Shown piece by piece: positions 24,917 to 34,815 of a DNA stretch of 64,000 bases (its first letter is position 1; each line of letters opens with the position of its first letter). This DNA is from Maricaulis virginensis (GTDB lineage Bacteria; Pseudomonadota; Alphaproteobacteria; Caulobacterales; Maricaulaceae): NCBI RefSeq assembly GCF_027922185.1, contig NZ_BSFE01000004.1, positions 124,001-188,000 of the forward strand, given 5' to 3'. Under the pieces are notes generated by a model. The model saw only the letters and a program-made list of their open reading frames with translations. It searched no databases and was not told the DNA's origin. The position numbers and the translations under genes are program-made.

Positions 24917-25735
24917 ATGACCGCGCCATCGCCCGATCTCGCCCCTATCGATCGCCTCCTCGCCATCATGTCGAAACTGCGCGATCCGGATGGCGGATGC
25001 CCCTGGGATCTGGAGCAGGATTTCCGCTCGATTGCGCCCTACACGATCGAGGAAGCGTATGAGGTTGCCGACGCGATCGAGCGCGAGGCTCATGGCGAGC
25101 TGAAGGACGAGCTGGGCGATCTTCTCCTGCAGGTCGTGTTCCACGCCCAGATGGCGAAGGAAGCCGGCCTGTTCGACTTTGCCGATGTCTGCCGGGCCAT
25201 CAATGACAAGATGATCCGCCGGCATCCCCATGTTTTCGGCGATGCGGACACGCGCGACAGCGAAACCCAGACTGTTGAATGGGAAGCCATCAAGGCGGCC
25301 GAGCGCGCCGGATCGGCCAAGGGCGATCGCGTGCTGGACGATGTGCCGGTCGCCCTGCCCGCCCTCAAGCGCGCCCAGAAGCTCCAGAAGCGCGCGGCGC
25401 GCGTCGGGTTCGACTGGCCGGACGCCGGGCGCGTCCTCGACAAGGTGGATGAGGAAATCGCCGAGGTTCGTGAGGCGATCGCTTCGGGCAATGCGGCGCA
25501 TATCGCCGAGGAGATCGGCGATCTGATGTTTGTCTGCACCAATCTCGGCCGCAAGCTGAAGGTCGATGTCGAGACCGCGACGCGTGATGCCAACGCCAAG
25601 TTCGAACGCCGCTTCCGCTATATCGAGGATCGCCTTGCGGCCCAGGGACGCAAGCCCGAGGACGCCAGCCTGGACGAGATGGAAGCGTTGTGGACCGAGG
25701 CAAAGCTCAAGGAGAAGGCCGCGGCACCGGCCTGA
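24917..25735 (+). CDS. mazG: Nucleoside triphosphate pyrophosphohydrolase MazG
   Basis: 272 residues, close to the E. coli length. There are two MazG repeats: the first starts with CPWDLEQDFRSIAPYTIEEAYEV and the metal-binding E-L-x-D-E-L-G-D-L-L-L helix; the second holds DKVDEEIAEVREAI and EEIGDLMFVCTNL with the catalytic EExxD-type acids. It hydrolyses (d)NTPs to monophosphates and cleans the nucleotide pool, and affects ppGpp in some species. The ATG at 24917 follows GGAG by 5 nt. It converges with hflX, 7 bp apart. Confidence 0.95.
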   Translation: MTAPSPDLAPIDRLLAIMSKLRDPDGGCPWDLEQDFRSIAPYTIEEAYEVADAIEREAHGELKDELGDLLLQVVFHAQMAKEAGLFDFADVCRAINDKMIRRHPHVFGDADTRDSETQTVEWEAIKAAERAGSAKGDRVLDDVPVALPALKRAQKLQKRAARVGFDWPDAGRVLDKVDEEIAEVREAIASGNAAHIAEEIGDLMFVCTNLGRKLKVDVETATRDANAKFERRFRYIEDRLAAQGRKPEDASLDEMEALWTEAKLKEKAAAPA

Positions 25736-25742
25736 ATCCCCC

Positions 25743-27092
25743 CTAGAATTCGTCCTCTTCCACCTCGCCAATCCCTTGCGGAATGGCGAGATCGGGGAAT
25801 TGAGCCCGGAAGCGGCCGGCCTCGGCCGGTGCGAGCCGTACGCGCACCGTCGTCACGCCGGTTTCGGGATCCATCTGGCTGTCGCGAATCTCGCCATGGG
25901 AATGCAGCCAGGCCAGCGCGCGCGGCTGTTCCGGCGGCACGCGCACCTCGATCCGCTCGTCATCGGTCGCCAGAGCTCTCTCGATGGCATCGACCAGCGC
26001 GTCCACGCCATCGCCCGAGATCGCCGACAGCGGGAGCTTGACGGCCCGGCCCGCCTTCATGTTGGCGATGTCGGACTGGATGGCGAGATCCTCGGCCTCT
26101 TCAAGCGCCAGATTGTCGGCCTTGTTCCAGGCCTCGATCATCGGCTGTTCGTGTGCGGGGCCGGCCTCGATGGCGTCGAGCACGCTCATCACATCGCCGA
26201 TCCGGCCTTCATGGTCCGGGTCGGAGGCGTCGATGACATGGACCAGGAGATTCGCTTCGCGCACCTCTTCCAGCGTGGCCCGGAAGGCGGCGATCAGCTC
26301 GGTCGGCAGGTCGGTGATGAAGCCCACCGTGTCGGACAGGAGGATGCGGGTGCCACCGGGCAGATCCACGGCCCGTACAGTGGGGTCGAGCGTTGCGAAG
26401 GGCATGTCCTGTGCGAACACCCCTGCCCCGGTCAGCTTGTTGAAAAGCGTGGATTTTCCGGCATTGGTATAGCCGACCAGCGCGACCGTCGGGAACGGCA
26501 CCTCCTGGCGCTGCGCGCGGTGCAGGCTGCGCGTGCGCCGGACATCCTCGAGCTGGCGGCGCAGCTTGGCCATCTTCTCGTTGAGCAGGCGCCGGTCGGT
26601 CTCGATCTGGGTCTCGCCCGGACCGGCCAGAAAGCCGCGGCCGCCGCGCTGGCGTTCCAGGTGGGTCCAGGTCCGCACCAGGCGCGAGCGCTCATAGGCC
26701 AGGCGCGCCAGTTCGACCTGCAGCACACCTTCCTTGGTGCGTGCGCGCTGGCCGAAGATTTCAAGGATCAGACCGGTTCGGTCTATCACCTTGACGTTCC
26801 ACGCCTTTTCCAGATTTCTCTGTTGAATAGGCGACAAAGCCGTATCGATCACGGCGACATCCGCCGTGTTTTCCTCGATCCGCGCCTTCAATTCATCCAG
26901 CTTGCCGCGGCCGAAATAGCGTCCCGCATCGATCTTGCGGATCGGTGCGATAAAGGCCTCCGCCACCTCCAGGTCCAGCGCTTCGGCCAGACCGGTGGCT
27001 TCTTCCAGACGCGCTTCCGAGCGCGCCATGCCGTCGCGGGCAGCGGGATGAATGACAAGTGCGCGCGATACCGGCGCCTCGCGATCAATCAA
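25743..27092 (-). CDS. hflX: Ribosome-splitting GTPase HflX
   Basis: 449 residues. The HflX N-terminal domain includes GRGKLDEL and ERQRGGRGFLAGPGETQIETDRR, a family signature. The G domain has G1 GYTNAGKST, G3 DTVGFI, G4 NKAD, and an extra acidic C-terminal domain ending EVEEDEF. HflX rescues or splits stalled 70S ribosomes under stress. The call starts at a TTG (27092) overlapping the hfq stop; a start a few codons later is possible because no strong ribosome site is visible. It is co-transcribed with hfq, the common alphaproteobacterial arrangement. Confidence 0.94.
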   Translation of the reverse strand: MIDREAPVSRALVIHPAARDGMARSEARLEEATGLAEALDLEVAEAFIAPIRKIDAGRYFGRGKLDELKARIEENTADVAVIDTALSPIQQRNLEKAWNVKVIDRTGLILEIFGQRARTKEGVLQVELARLAYERSRLVRTWTHLERQRGGRGFLAGPGETQIETDRRLLNEKMAKLRRQLEDVRRTRSLHRAQRQEVPFPTVALVGYTNAGKSTLFNKLTGAGVFAQDMPFATLDPTVRAVDLPGGTRILLSDTVGFITDLPTELIAAFRATLEEVREANLLVHVIDASDPDHEGRIGDVMSVLDAIEAGPAHEQPMIEAWNKADNLALEEAEDLAIQSDIANMKAGRAVKLPLSAISGDGVDALVDAIERALATDDERIEVRVPPEQPRALAWLHSHGEIRDSQMDPETGVTTVRVRLAPAEAGRFRAQFPDLAIPQGIGEVEEDEF

Positions 27093-27364
27093 TCCGCGGT
27101 GCTTTCATCCGTTGCGTCATCCTCGTCCGTCCTGTCCGTATCGAACAACTGAACCGGCGCAGCCGGCATGATGGTCGAGATGGCGTGTTTGTAGACGAGC
27201 TGGGAAAGCCCGTCGCGGCGAAGAAGAACACAGAAGTTGTCGAACCAGGTTACGACGCCCTGAAGCTTCACACCATTGACCAGAAAAATGGTCAGCGGCG
27301 TTTTCGTCTTACGCACCGAGTTCAGGAAGACGTCCTGCAGGTTTTGTTTTTTATCGTGCGACAT
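27089..27364 (-). CDS. hfq: RNA chaperone Hfq
   Basis: 91 residues. Sm1 spans about 8-45 (QDVFLNSVRKTKTPLTIFL, NGVKLQGVVTWFDNF) and Sm2 has the YKHAISTIMP motif that forms the proximal RNA-binding pore. A short acidic tail (DTDRTDEDD) follows. It pairs small RNAs with mRNAs. It lies between dat and hflX and overlaps the hflX start. A candidate promoter at 27410-27437 lies upstream. Confidence 0.97.
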   Translation of the reverse strand: MSHDKKQNLQDVFLNSVRKTKTPLTIFLVNGVKLQGVVTWFDNFCVLLRRDGLSQLVYKHAISTIMPAAPVQLFDTDRTDEDDATDESTAD

Positions 27365-27409
27365 GTCGGCTCCACATGACTCGCTTGAAGCAAGCGATTC
27401 GCCAAACAG

Positions 27410-27437
27410 GGTATACAGCCCCCGCCATGGCCTGCAA
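27410..27437 (-). promoter_or_regulatory. Candidate sigma-70 promoter of hfq-hflX
   Basis: On the minus strand TTGCAG (27437-27432), a 16-bp spacer and TATACC (27415-27410), with a TG just before the -10. It would start transcription near 27403 and give a leader of about 39 nt that contains the hairpin CGCTTG-CTT-CAAGCG (27382-27396). Confidence 0.4.
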
Positions 27438-27471
27438 CCATCTCATCTTTCTGAGAAAGCCGGAATGTTGG

Positions 27472-28320
27472 TCACACGGCCGCCAGATAGGCCTGACGCA
27501 GCTCGGCAGATACCGAACCCGGTTCGCCATTTGCCACCGGACGGCCGTCAATCCGGGTCACCGGCATCACGAAATTCGTGGCCGATGTCAGGAAGGCCTC
27601 GCGGGCTTCGAGCGCTTCGGCGATCGTGAAGGGGCGTTCTTCCAGACGATAGCCGGCGGACGTCGCGACGCGGATCAGTGTTGCCCGCGTGATGCCGTGC
27701 AGAATGGCGTGATCGGCGGGCCGCGTGACCAGCGCGCCGTCGGCGGTCAGGATCCAGGCGTTTGACGACGTGCCCTCGGTGACAAAGCCGTCGGCATCAA
27801 CTTGCCAGGCCTCATAGGCGCCGGCATCGCGCGCAGCCTGTTTGGCGAGCGTGTTGGGCAGCAGGTTCACGGTCTTGATATCGCAACGTGCCCAGCGCTG
27901 GTCGGGTACGGAGATGACCGAGACCCCCTGCGCTGCCCGTCCGGCCACGGCATCCAGATCGAGGCGCTTGGTCGTGAGAACCAGGGTCGGCCGTGTGCCG
28001 GGGGGCGGGAAGCCATGGTCGCGGCGCGCCCGGCCGCGACTGATCTGCAGATAGACCAAGCCATCGCCGATCCGGTTGCGGCGGATCAGTTCGCGGATCA
28101 CGATGGTCAGCGCGGCCCGGGTGACCGGGTGCGCAATGCGCAGTTCGCCCAGGGACCGGTCGAGCCGGTCGAAATGCCCCTCGGCGTCCAGCAGTTCGCC
28201 CTTGCGCACGGCCCAGACCTCGTAGATCGCGTCGGCGAACTGGAAGCCCCGGTCCTCGATGTGTACGGCGGCAAGGTCGTGGCGCTGGAAGCGGCCGTTG
28301 ACATAGGCAATCCTGGACAC
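27472..28320 (-). CDS. dat: D-amino-acid transaminase (class IV aminotransferase)
   Basis: 282 residues, fold-type IV PLP enzyme making D-alanine/D-glutamate-type amino acids. Start YVNGRFQRHDLAAVHIEDRGFQFADAIYE is typical; the PLP lysine is in CDIKTVNLLPN; the Glu block is FVTEGTSSNAW; TSAT comes late in the chain. The closest family is Dat/branched-chain-like; the substrate is inferred from the conserved ntr-trk-dat-hfq neighbourhood in alphaproteobacteria. It starts 10 bp after the trkH stop. Confidence 0.9.
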   Translation of the reverse strand: MSRIAYVNGRFQRHDLAAVHIEDRGFQFADAIYEVWAVRKGELLDAEGHFDRLDRSLGELRIAHPVTRAALTIVIRELIRRNRIGDGLVYLQISRGRARRDHGFPPPGTRPTLVLTTKRLDLDAVAGRAAQGVSVISVPDQRWARCDIKTVNLLPNTLAKQAARDAGAYEAWQVDADGFVTEGTSSNAWILTADGALVTRPADHAILHGITRATLIRVATSAGYRLEERPFTIAEALEAREAFLTSATNFVMPVTRIDGRPVANGEPGSVSAELRQAYLAAV

Positions 28321-28330
28321 GCGTTCTCTC

Positions 28331-29734
28331 TTATTTCCTGATGAAGAGCGCCCATATGGCCGCGACCGCGGCGAGCACCTCCAGACGCCCGAGAATCATG
28401 GCTGAAATAAGGATCGGTTTGGCGTTGTCTGCAAGCTCGTCCCACCCGTGTCCCGCATTGGTTTCATGCAGCAGCGGCCCGGCATTCGCCAGCGCGGCTG
28501 CATTCGCCAGGAAGGCGGTCTGGAAATCCAGCCCGGCCAGTGTCAGCACCAGGGCGCCAAGGCCCAGACAGGCCAGGAAGCCCAGCACATAGGCCCAGAT
28601 GCCGATCAGCGCCGTGTCACGCACCGAGCGCCCGCGGAAGGTGACGGGCACAAGGCTGGACGGATCGGTCAGCACGGCAAGTTCCGAGCCCATGCGCCGC
28701 CAGAGCAGGAGAATGCGGGAGATTTTCACACCGCCCGTGGTCGATGCCGCCGCCCCGCCCACGAGCGCCACGAAAACCGCCGCCACCGGAACCGGCGATG
28801 CAGGCGCGGACACGGTGTAGCCGCTGGTCGAAACGACGAAGAAGGCGTCGATGAAGCGCGAGGGAATGTGCGAGGTGTCGGCGATCACGTAGAGCCCGCC
28901 CAGACCGATGACGAGCGCGGCGATACCGGCAAGGTCGGGGTCCCGCAGCACGCCCCGGTCGCGCAAGACGTCCCAGAACAGGGCGATATTCACCGATCCG
29001 GCCAGACAGGCCAGCGCCACGATCAGCATCGATACCGTGCCGAAATTCGTCGCCAGCCCCCCATCAACCGGCGCATAGCCGGAGGTCGAGATCGCCGACA
29101 TGGCCAGCACGCTGGCGTCGAAGAAACCATTGCCGGCAAACAGCAGCATGAGCCAGGTCACCGCGGTCAGCACGGCATAGACCAGTCCCACCCGCCGTGC
29201 CGCGACCGGCAGGTGGGAGAGGATATTGTCGGGCCGCACGGTCAGGAGTGCCGATTTCCGGATCGCAGGCACATCCCGGTCGAGCGCGGCGAAAACGGCA
29301 ATGGCCAGCAACAGGGTCGCATACCCGCCCAGCCAGGCCAGCACGGCGCGCCAGAAGATCAGGGAGCGCGGCAGCTCGTCGGCGGGCAGCAGGGTCGCGC
29401 CGGTTGTGGTGAGGGCCGAATAGGCCTCGAACAGCGCATCCATCGGACCGAAATAGCCGGTCAGCCAGAATGGCAGCGCTGCAAAGGCGGGTGTCGTCAC
29501 CCAGGCCAGCAGGGCCAGACCCAGCGCATCGAGTGCGCTGGCGCCCACCTGGATGCCCCGGGTGGCCGCGAGAACGAGCGCACCGGGCACAAAGGCGAGC
29601 CCGGCCGTGGTGATGAAGAAAGGCGCCAGATGCCATTCCTCCACGGCCGGCGCGCAGAGAGCTGCCAGCAGTGCGATCAGCGCGACCAGCACCCACAAGG
29701 CCCCGAGGGGGCGGAAGAGCGCCGCCGGCGACAT
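28331..29734 (-). CDS. trkH: Potassium-uptake membrane protein TrkH
   Basis: 467 residues with about ten hydrophobic segments, as expected for the K+-translocating TrkH/KtrB superfamily. Selectivity-filter-like repeats can be seen (YSALTTTGATLL, ISTSGYAPVDGG, VVSTSGYTV, with Gly at the filter positions). It starts 3 bp after the trkA stop, so channel and gating subunit are translated together. Membrane-bound in the inner membrane. Confidence 0.94.
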   Translation of the reverse strand: MSPAALFRPLGALWVLVALIALLAALCAPAVEEWHLAPFFITTAGLAFVPGALVLAATRGIQVGASALDALGLALLAWVTTPAFAALPFWLTGYFGPMDALFEAYSALTTTGATLLPADELPRSLIFWRAVLAWLGGYATLLLAIAVFAALDRDVPAIRKSALLTVRPDNILSHLPVAARRVGLVYAVLTAVTWLMLLFAGNGFFDASVLAMSAISTSGYAPVDGGLATNFGTVSMLIVALACLAGSVNIALFWDVLRDRGVLRDPDLAGIAALVIGLGGLYVIADTSHIPSRFIDAFFVVSTSGYTVSAPASPVPVAAVFVALVGGAAASTTGGVKISRILLLWRRMGSELAVLTDPSSLVPVTFRGRSVRDTALIGIWAYVLGFLACLGLGALVLTLAGLDFQTAFLANAAALANAGPLLHETNAGHGWDELADNAKPILISAMILGRLEVLAAVAAIWALFIRK

Positions 29735-29737
29735 GGA

Positions 29738-31111
29738 TCAGAAGTATTCCAGGCTGACCCGGAACAGGTGCTCGACCTTGGGCACCAGAGCCTTGTTGCA
29801 GAACAGGAGAACGCGGTCATTCTCGCGGATCCGGCCCTCGTCGCAGGGCAGGATCACCTTGTCGCCGCGCACCACGGCGCCCAGCGCCACCCCGTCCGGC
29901 AACTCCAGCTCGTCCAGCGTCTTGCCGACCAGCGGCGAGGTCGACAGCGCGATTCCTTCCAGCGCTTCCGCCTCACCGCCGCCAAGCGTCTGCAGGCCGG
30001 TGATCCGGCCGCGGCGGATGTGCTGGAGAATGGTCGACACGGTGGTCGCGCGCGGATCGATCAGCACGTCGATGCCCAGCGGTTCGCGCATGCCCTCGAA
30101 GGTGCGGTCATTGATCAGGCTGAGGGCGCGCTCGGCCCCTTCCCGCTTGGCCATCACGCCGGAGAGCATGTTGACCTTGTCGTCATTGGTGACGCAGATG
30201 ACCAGCTCGGCGTTGGCGACCCCGGCCTCGCGCAGCATGCGGGCATTCAGACCGTCGCCGTGCAGCACGACCGTCCGCTTGAGGCGTTCCGCGGCGTGTT
30301 CGGCGCGCGCCTTGTCGGCCTCGATCAGGCGCACCTTCACCCCGCCGGCGCGTTCCAGGGCGCGGGCGACATAGACACCGATATTGCCGGCCCCGACCAC
30401 CACGACGCGGCGGATCTGCTCGGCGCTGCGGCCGAAAATATCCAGCAGACGCCGTACCTGCGCGCTTTCCGTGACGACATAGACATCGTCGCCGGGCAGC
30501 AGCGGGTCCTTGAGCTTGGGAATGAAGAGCGTGCGTTCGCGCTGCACACCGACCACGGCCAGACGCAGATCCGGGAAAAGCTCCATGACCTGTTCCGTCG
30601 TCGATCCGGCCACCGGCGAGGTTTCTTCCAGACGCAGCCCCAGCAGCTGTACCCGTCCGCCGGCGAACACCGCCGTGGAGAAGGCGCCGGGCGTTTCCAC
30701 CCGCTGCAGGATGGCGCGGCCGACCTCGAGCTCCGGCGAGATCACCACATCGACGGGCAGATTGCCGGTGGAGAAGAGATCGCCCCAGGCCGGATCGAGA
30801 TATTCCTGGGCCCGCACCCGGGCGATCCGCATCGGCGTGGAGAACAGGGAATGCCCGACCTGGCAGGCAATCATGTTCACCTCGTCCGAATAGGTCACGG
30901 CGACGAGGAGATCGGCTTCCGCCGCCCCGGCCTTTTCCAGTACGTCCGGGTGCGAGGCATGGCCGACCACGCCGCGCACGTCGAGGTCGGTCACGACATT
31001 GTCGATCAGCTCGGTCGACCAGTCGACGACGGTCACCGCATTACCTTCCCGGGCGAGCGCCCGGGCGATGCCCACGCCGACCTGCCCGGCTCCGCAGACT
31101 ATGGCTTTCAT
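29738..31111 (-). CDS. trkA: Trk potassium-system NAD-binding protein TrkA
   Basis: 457 residues with the duplicated RCK layout. The first NAD-binding fold starts MKAIVCGAGQVGVGIARAL, the second has VVVVGAGNIGVYVARAL near residue 233, and each is followed by a TrkA-C domain. It gates TrkH in response to NAD(H)/ATP. It sits between ntrX and trkH on the minus strand, the order seen in rhizobia and relatives. Confidence 0.95.
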   Translation of the reverse strand: MKAIVCGAGQVGVGIARALAREGNAVTVVDWSTELIDNVVTDLDVRGVVGHASHPDVLEKAGAAEADLLVAVTYSDEVNMIACQVGHSLFSTPMRIARVRAQEYLDPAWGDLFSTGNLPVDVVISPELEVGRAILQRVETPGAFSTAVFAGGRVQLLGLRLEETSPVAGSTTEQVMELFPDLRLAVVGVQRERTLFIPKLKDPLLPGDDVYVVTESAQVRRLLDIFGRSAEQIRRVVVVGAGNIGVYVARALERAGGVKVRLIEADKARAEHAAERLKRTVVLHGDGLNARMLREAGVANAELVICVTNDDKVNMLSGVMAKREGAERALSLINDRTFEGMREPLGIDVLIDPRATTVSTILQHIRRGRITGLQTLGGGEAEALEGIALSTSPLVGKTLDELELPDGVALGAVVRGDKVILPCDEGRIRENDRVLLFCNKALVPKVEHLFRVSLEYF

Positions 31112-31132
31112 GTCGTCTCCGTTGGGTGCGGA

Positions 31133-32521
31133 CTAGGCCGCGCCGTCGCGCTGCGGCGAGGTGACGCCGAGCGATTTGAGTTTGCGGTGAAGCGCCGACC
31201 GCTCCATGCCGATAAAGGCCGCCGTGCGGGAGATATTGCCGCCGAACCGGTCGATCTGCGCCTTGAGGTATTCACGCTCGAAATTCTCCCGGGCCTCGCG
31301 CAGCGACAGGGCAATCATCTTCTCGGCATCGAAGCCGGTCTCGTGATTGTCGCGCGTGACGACTTCCGAAGGCAAGGCATCCAGCGTGATCGGCTCGCTG
31401 GCCGGACCGGTGGCGAGGATCAGCAGGCGCTCGATATTGTTGCGCAGCTGGCGGACATTGCCCGGCCAGCTGTGCGCCTGCAGCGCCGCCATGACATCGT
31501 CGCCGAAGGCGCGCAGCGGCAGGCCGGCGGACTGCGTCAGGGTCTTCACGAAATGATCGACCAGCGCGGGAATATCCTCGCGCCGCTCGGCCAGGGCCGG
31601 CACGGTGACCGGCACCACGGCGAGACGGTGGTAGAGATCCTCGCGGAAACGGCCTTCCTGGATGCGCACGGCCAGATCCTGGGCGGTCGAGGAGATCACC
31701 CGCACATTGACCTGCACATCCCCGGCCCCGCCGATCCGGCGGAAGCGCTGTTCCACCAGCAGGCGCAGGAGCTTGCTCTGGGTGGCCGTCGGCATGTCGG
31801 CGATCTCGTCGAGATAGAGCGTACCGCCATGGGCCCGCTCCAGCAGGCCGACATGCTTGACCGAGCCGTCATCATTCTCGCGGCCGAAGAGTTCCTCCTC
31901 GACGCCTTCCGGTGACATGCCCGGCGCGCTGACGGCGACGAAGTCGGCGCCCGAGCGCGGCGAGTTCTCGTGGATCAGGCGGGCAACGAGTTCCTTGCCG
32001 GCACCCGAGGGACCGCGGATCAGGACGCGGCTGTTTGTCGGCGCGACGCGCTCGATCAACTGGCGCACCTGCAGGATGCCGCTGGAATCGCCGATCAGCG
32101 TGCTCTGGGCCTGGGTGCGGGCGCGCAGGTCGGCATTCTCGCTGCGCAGGCGGCTGGTCTCCAGCGCCCGCTTGACCGTGAGCAGCAGCTTGTCGCTCTT
32201 GAAGGGCTTCTCGAGGAAGTCATAGGCGCCCTTGCGAATGGCCGCGACGGCGGTCTCGATCGTGCCATGACCGGAAATCACGATCACCGGCAGGTCCGGA
32301 TCGAGCGCGCGGAACTCGTCGAGCAGTTCGATCCCGTCCAGCCGGCTGCCCTGCAGCCAGACATCCAGGATGATCAGCGACGGTTTGCGCTGCCGGATCA
32401 CCGCCAGGGCGCCATCGGCATCGGCGGCCTCGCGCGGCTCATAGCCGTCATCCTCGAGCAAGCCGCCGATCAGCTCGCGAATATCGGCCTCGTCGTCGAC
32501 GATGAGAATATCCCGGGCCAT
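31133..32521 (-). CDS. ntrX: Nitrogen-regulation response regulator NtrX
   Basis: 462 residues: receiver (phospho-acceptor Asp53 in LIILDVWLQG), AAA+ domain with Walker A GPSGAGKE and Walker B GGTLYLDEIADMP, and a Fis-type HTH (NISRTAAFIGMERSALHRKL). Where sigma-54 activators have GAFTGA, this protein has NDDGSVKHVG. That is usual for alphaproteobacterial NtrX, which often works with sigma-70 polymerase. It follows ntrY by 3 bp. In relatives NtrYX affects nitrogen, redox and envelope functions. Confidence 0.95.
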   Translation of the reverse strand: MARDILIVDDEADIRELIGGLLEDDGYEPREAADADGALAVIRQRKPSLIILDVWLQGSRLDGIELLDEFRALDPDLPVIVISGHGTIETAVAAIRKGAYDFLEKPFKSDKLLLTVKRALETSRLRSENADLRARTQAQSTLIGDSSGILQVRQLIERVAPTNSRVLIRGPSGAGKELVARLIHENSPRSGADFVAVSAPGMSPEGVEEELFGRENDDGSVKHVGLLERAHGGTLYLDEIADMPTATQSKLLRLLVEQRFRRIGGAGDVQVNVRVISSTAQDLAVRIQEGRFREDLYHRLAVVPVTVPALAERREDIPALVDHFVKTLTQSAGLPLRAFGDDVMAALQAHSWPGNVRQLRNNIERLLILATGPASEPITLDALPSEVVTRDNHETGFDAEKMIALSLREARENFEREYLKAQIDRFGGNISRTAAFIGMERSALHRKLKSLGVTSPQRDGAA

Positions 32522-32524
32522 CTA

Positions 32525-34738
32525 TCAAGCCTCCTTCAGGGATTGCGGCGCCGGATCGGCCATATCCGCCAGCGGGAAGACGAGCCGCACGAGAGCGCCC
32601 TGCCCGCTTCGCGGAATGTCCAGTTCCAGACGTCCGTCATGGTCTTCCATCACGCGCTTCACGATGGCGAGGCCGAGGCCCGTGCCCTTTTCGCGCGTGG
32701 TCATATAGGGCTCGGTCAGGCGTTCGCGATTGGGCGTCGGCCAGCCCAGACCGTTATCGGCCACCTCGATCACGGCATAACCGTTCGCCTCGGTCAGGCT
32801 GACCACGAGCTGCCCCGGGCCGCCATCCCGGTCCATGCGGGCCGAGACGCTCTCGCAGGCATTCTTGAGAATATTGGCCAGCGCCTGAACCGAAAGCCGC
32901 GCGTCGCACATGGCGTGAACCTGCACGCCGGGATGCTCGAACACGATCTCGATATTCGGCGAGGCGACCCGCTGGGTGAACACCGAGGATTTCACCAGCT
33001 CGCCCATCTCGACACGCTCCACCTTCGGCTGGGGCATGCGGGCAAAGCTGGAGAACTCGTCGACCATACGGCCGATATCGCTGACCTGGCGCACGATCGT
33101 GTCGGTGCAGCGGTCGAAGGTCTCGACGTCGGAGGTGATCTCGTCGCGATACTTGCGCCGGATGCGCTCGGCCGACAGCTGGATCGGGGTGAGCGGGTTC
33201 TTGATCTCGTGGGCGATGCGCCGCGCAACCTCGCGCCAGGCCGCATTGCGCTGGGCGGTGACGAGACGGGTCACATCGTCAAAGGTGATGACGAGGCCGG
33301 CTTCCTCGTCCATTGACGCCCGCGCCGTGAGGTGACGGATCTGGTCGTCCGGCGCCTTGAGATCGATCTGCGCCTCGGCAACGGAGCCCGGCCGACGGCG
33401 GGCCTCAGCCGCGATCCCGGCCAGTTCCGGCGTGACTTCGTCGATGCCGACGCCGATCAGATCGTCCGTCCCCGGGGCCAGCATGGAGATTGCCGAGCGG
33501 TTGATCAGCGTGATCCGGTTATCCTTGTCCAGACCGATCACACCGGCCCGCACCCCGGCGAGAATCGCCTCGATAAAGGCACGGCGCTGTTCGGATTCGG
33601 CATGCGCCTCGATCAGCTCGCGCCGCTGGCTGCGCAATTGCCGCGTCATCCGGTTGAAAGCCCGGGCGAGCGCTGCAATCTCGTCATCCTCGCGCCCCAT
33701 CTGCACCCGTGCATCCAGATCGCCGCGACGCACACGCTCGGCCGCCCCGACCAGGCGCGAGATCGGCGTCACGACCCGGGTCGCCGCCGACAGGGCCAGC
33801 CAGATCGAGCCGATCAGGATGAGGACCGCGACCTCGAAATAAAGGAAGTAGAAGGAGCCGCGGACCCGGCTTTCCTGATTGCCGGCATCGCGCAATTCAT
33901 TGCGTGCCTGCGCCATCTCCCGGAACAGATCGATATTCACCGGATAGGATACGAAGAGATAGGCGTCCGGATAGGCGTCGAGGCGATAGAGCAGCCGCAT
34001 CACATCGACCGCCTCGGCCGACGAGCTGGGCGTGGACACCGCGACATCGCCGTCATTGGCATAGTCGTAGAGCGCCTGCGACGGCGCGACATATTCCTCG
34101 TTTTCCCGGAAGCGGGTGCGGGCAAGCAAGGTGCCGCGGCCGTCGACAATATAGGCCGCCGCGAACCCGCGCCGCGCGGCCTGGTTATTCAGATAGGTGA
34201 TGTACTGGATGCGCGCGGTCGTGAAGGCGTCGACGGAGCCATCCTGGCTGAGATCGGTGGCCATGCTTTCCACATGAGCAGAAGCCGTTATCGCTTCGCG
34301 ACCATAGAAATCGAACGCCACTTCCTCCAGCCGTTCGACCAGGGTGCCAATCCTGTCGTCGAACCACAGATCCACGCCGCGCGTAATGACAAAGCCCAGG
34401 AAGATGGCCGCGAGGACGGCCGGCGTGGCGGCAGCGATCGAGAACAGTGCCACGAAGCGCAGATGCAGGCGCGGCGTCGGTTCGCCGAAGCGGCGCGCCC
34501 TCACCCGCCGCACAAAGCGCAGCACGACGACCCCGGCCAGGCCGAACAGAAGCACGAGGTTGCCGACGAGGATGCCGAGCGCGATCCGGTTGTTGGCGCC
34601 GGTCAGCCCGCCTTCGTTCAGCAGAATGAAGGCGGCCACGCCCAGAAGGCCGAGCGAGACCAGAAAGCCCGCGCCGAACAGCGCGGCCGAGCGCGGAGAA
34701 ATGTTCCGGATCAGAGTGTTCCTGGACGCGTTCGGCAA
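32525..34738 (-). CDS. ntrY: Sensor histidine kinase NtrY
   Basis: 737 residues. Membrane segments lie at about 15-35, 45-65, 85-105 and around 300, bracketing a periplasmic sensor region. Then come HAMP (RVVTPISRLVGAAERVRRGD), a PAS domain, HisKA with the acceptor His in RRIAHEIKNPLTPIQLSAER, and HATPase_c (DNGLGWP, KGTGLGLAIVKR). The start is a TTG at 34738 with GAGG five nt upstream; no ATG is available nearby. A 77-bp gap from ntrC suggests a separate promoter. Confidence 0.94.
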   Translation of the reverse strand: MPNASRNTLIRNISPRSAALFGAGFLVSLGLLGVAAFILLNEGGLTGANNRIALGILVGNLVLLFGLAGVVVLRFVRRVRARRFGEPTPRLHLRFVALFSIAAATPAVLAAIFLGFVITRGVDLWFDDRIGTLVERLEEVAFDFYGREAITASAHVESMATDLSQDGSVDAFTTARIQYITYLNNQAARRGFAAAYIVDGRGTLLARTRFRENEEYVAPSQALYDYANDGDVAVSTPSSSAEAVDVMRLLYRLDAYPDAYLFVSYPVNIDLFREMAQARNELRDAGNQESRVRGSFYFLYFEVAVLILIGSIWLALSAATRVVTPISRLVGAAERVRRGDLDARVQMGREDDEIAALARAFNRMTRQLRSQRRELIEAHAESEQRRAFIEAILAGVRAGVIGLDKDNRITLINRSAISMLAPGTDDLIGVGIDEVTPELAGIAAEARRRPGSVAEAQIDLKAPDDQIRHLTARASMDEEAGLVITFDDVTRLVTAQRNAAWREVARRIAHEIKNPLTPIQLSAERIRRKYRDEITSDVETFDRCTDTIVRQVSDIGRMVDEFSSFARMPQPKVERVEMGELVKSSVFTQRVASPNIEIVFEHPGVQVHAMCDARLSVQALANILKNACESVSARMDRDGGPGQLVVSLTEANGYAVIEVADNGLGWPTPNRERLTEPYMTTREKGTGLGLAIVKRVMEDHDGRLELDIPRSGQGALVRLVFPLADMADPAPQSLKEA

Positions 34739-34815
34739 ATCAGCCTCACTTGCTTCAAGCGACCGAGCTTACTCCTGCGTTGCACGAAATCAACACAGTG
34801 CCGCACCCGCAACAG

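Noticed and set aside
28448..31915. Open plus-strand frame of 1155 codons opposite trkH, trkA and ntrX
   Set aside because: It lies wholly antisense to three well-recognised genes. Its composition is Arg/His/Gln/Gly/Asp-rich as expected from the complement of GC-rich codons, and it has no family motif.
31133..32521. Absence of GAFTGA in NtrX as a novelty
   Set aside because: Loss of this loop is common in alphaproteobacterial NtrX; only the NtrC case is unusual.
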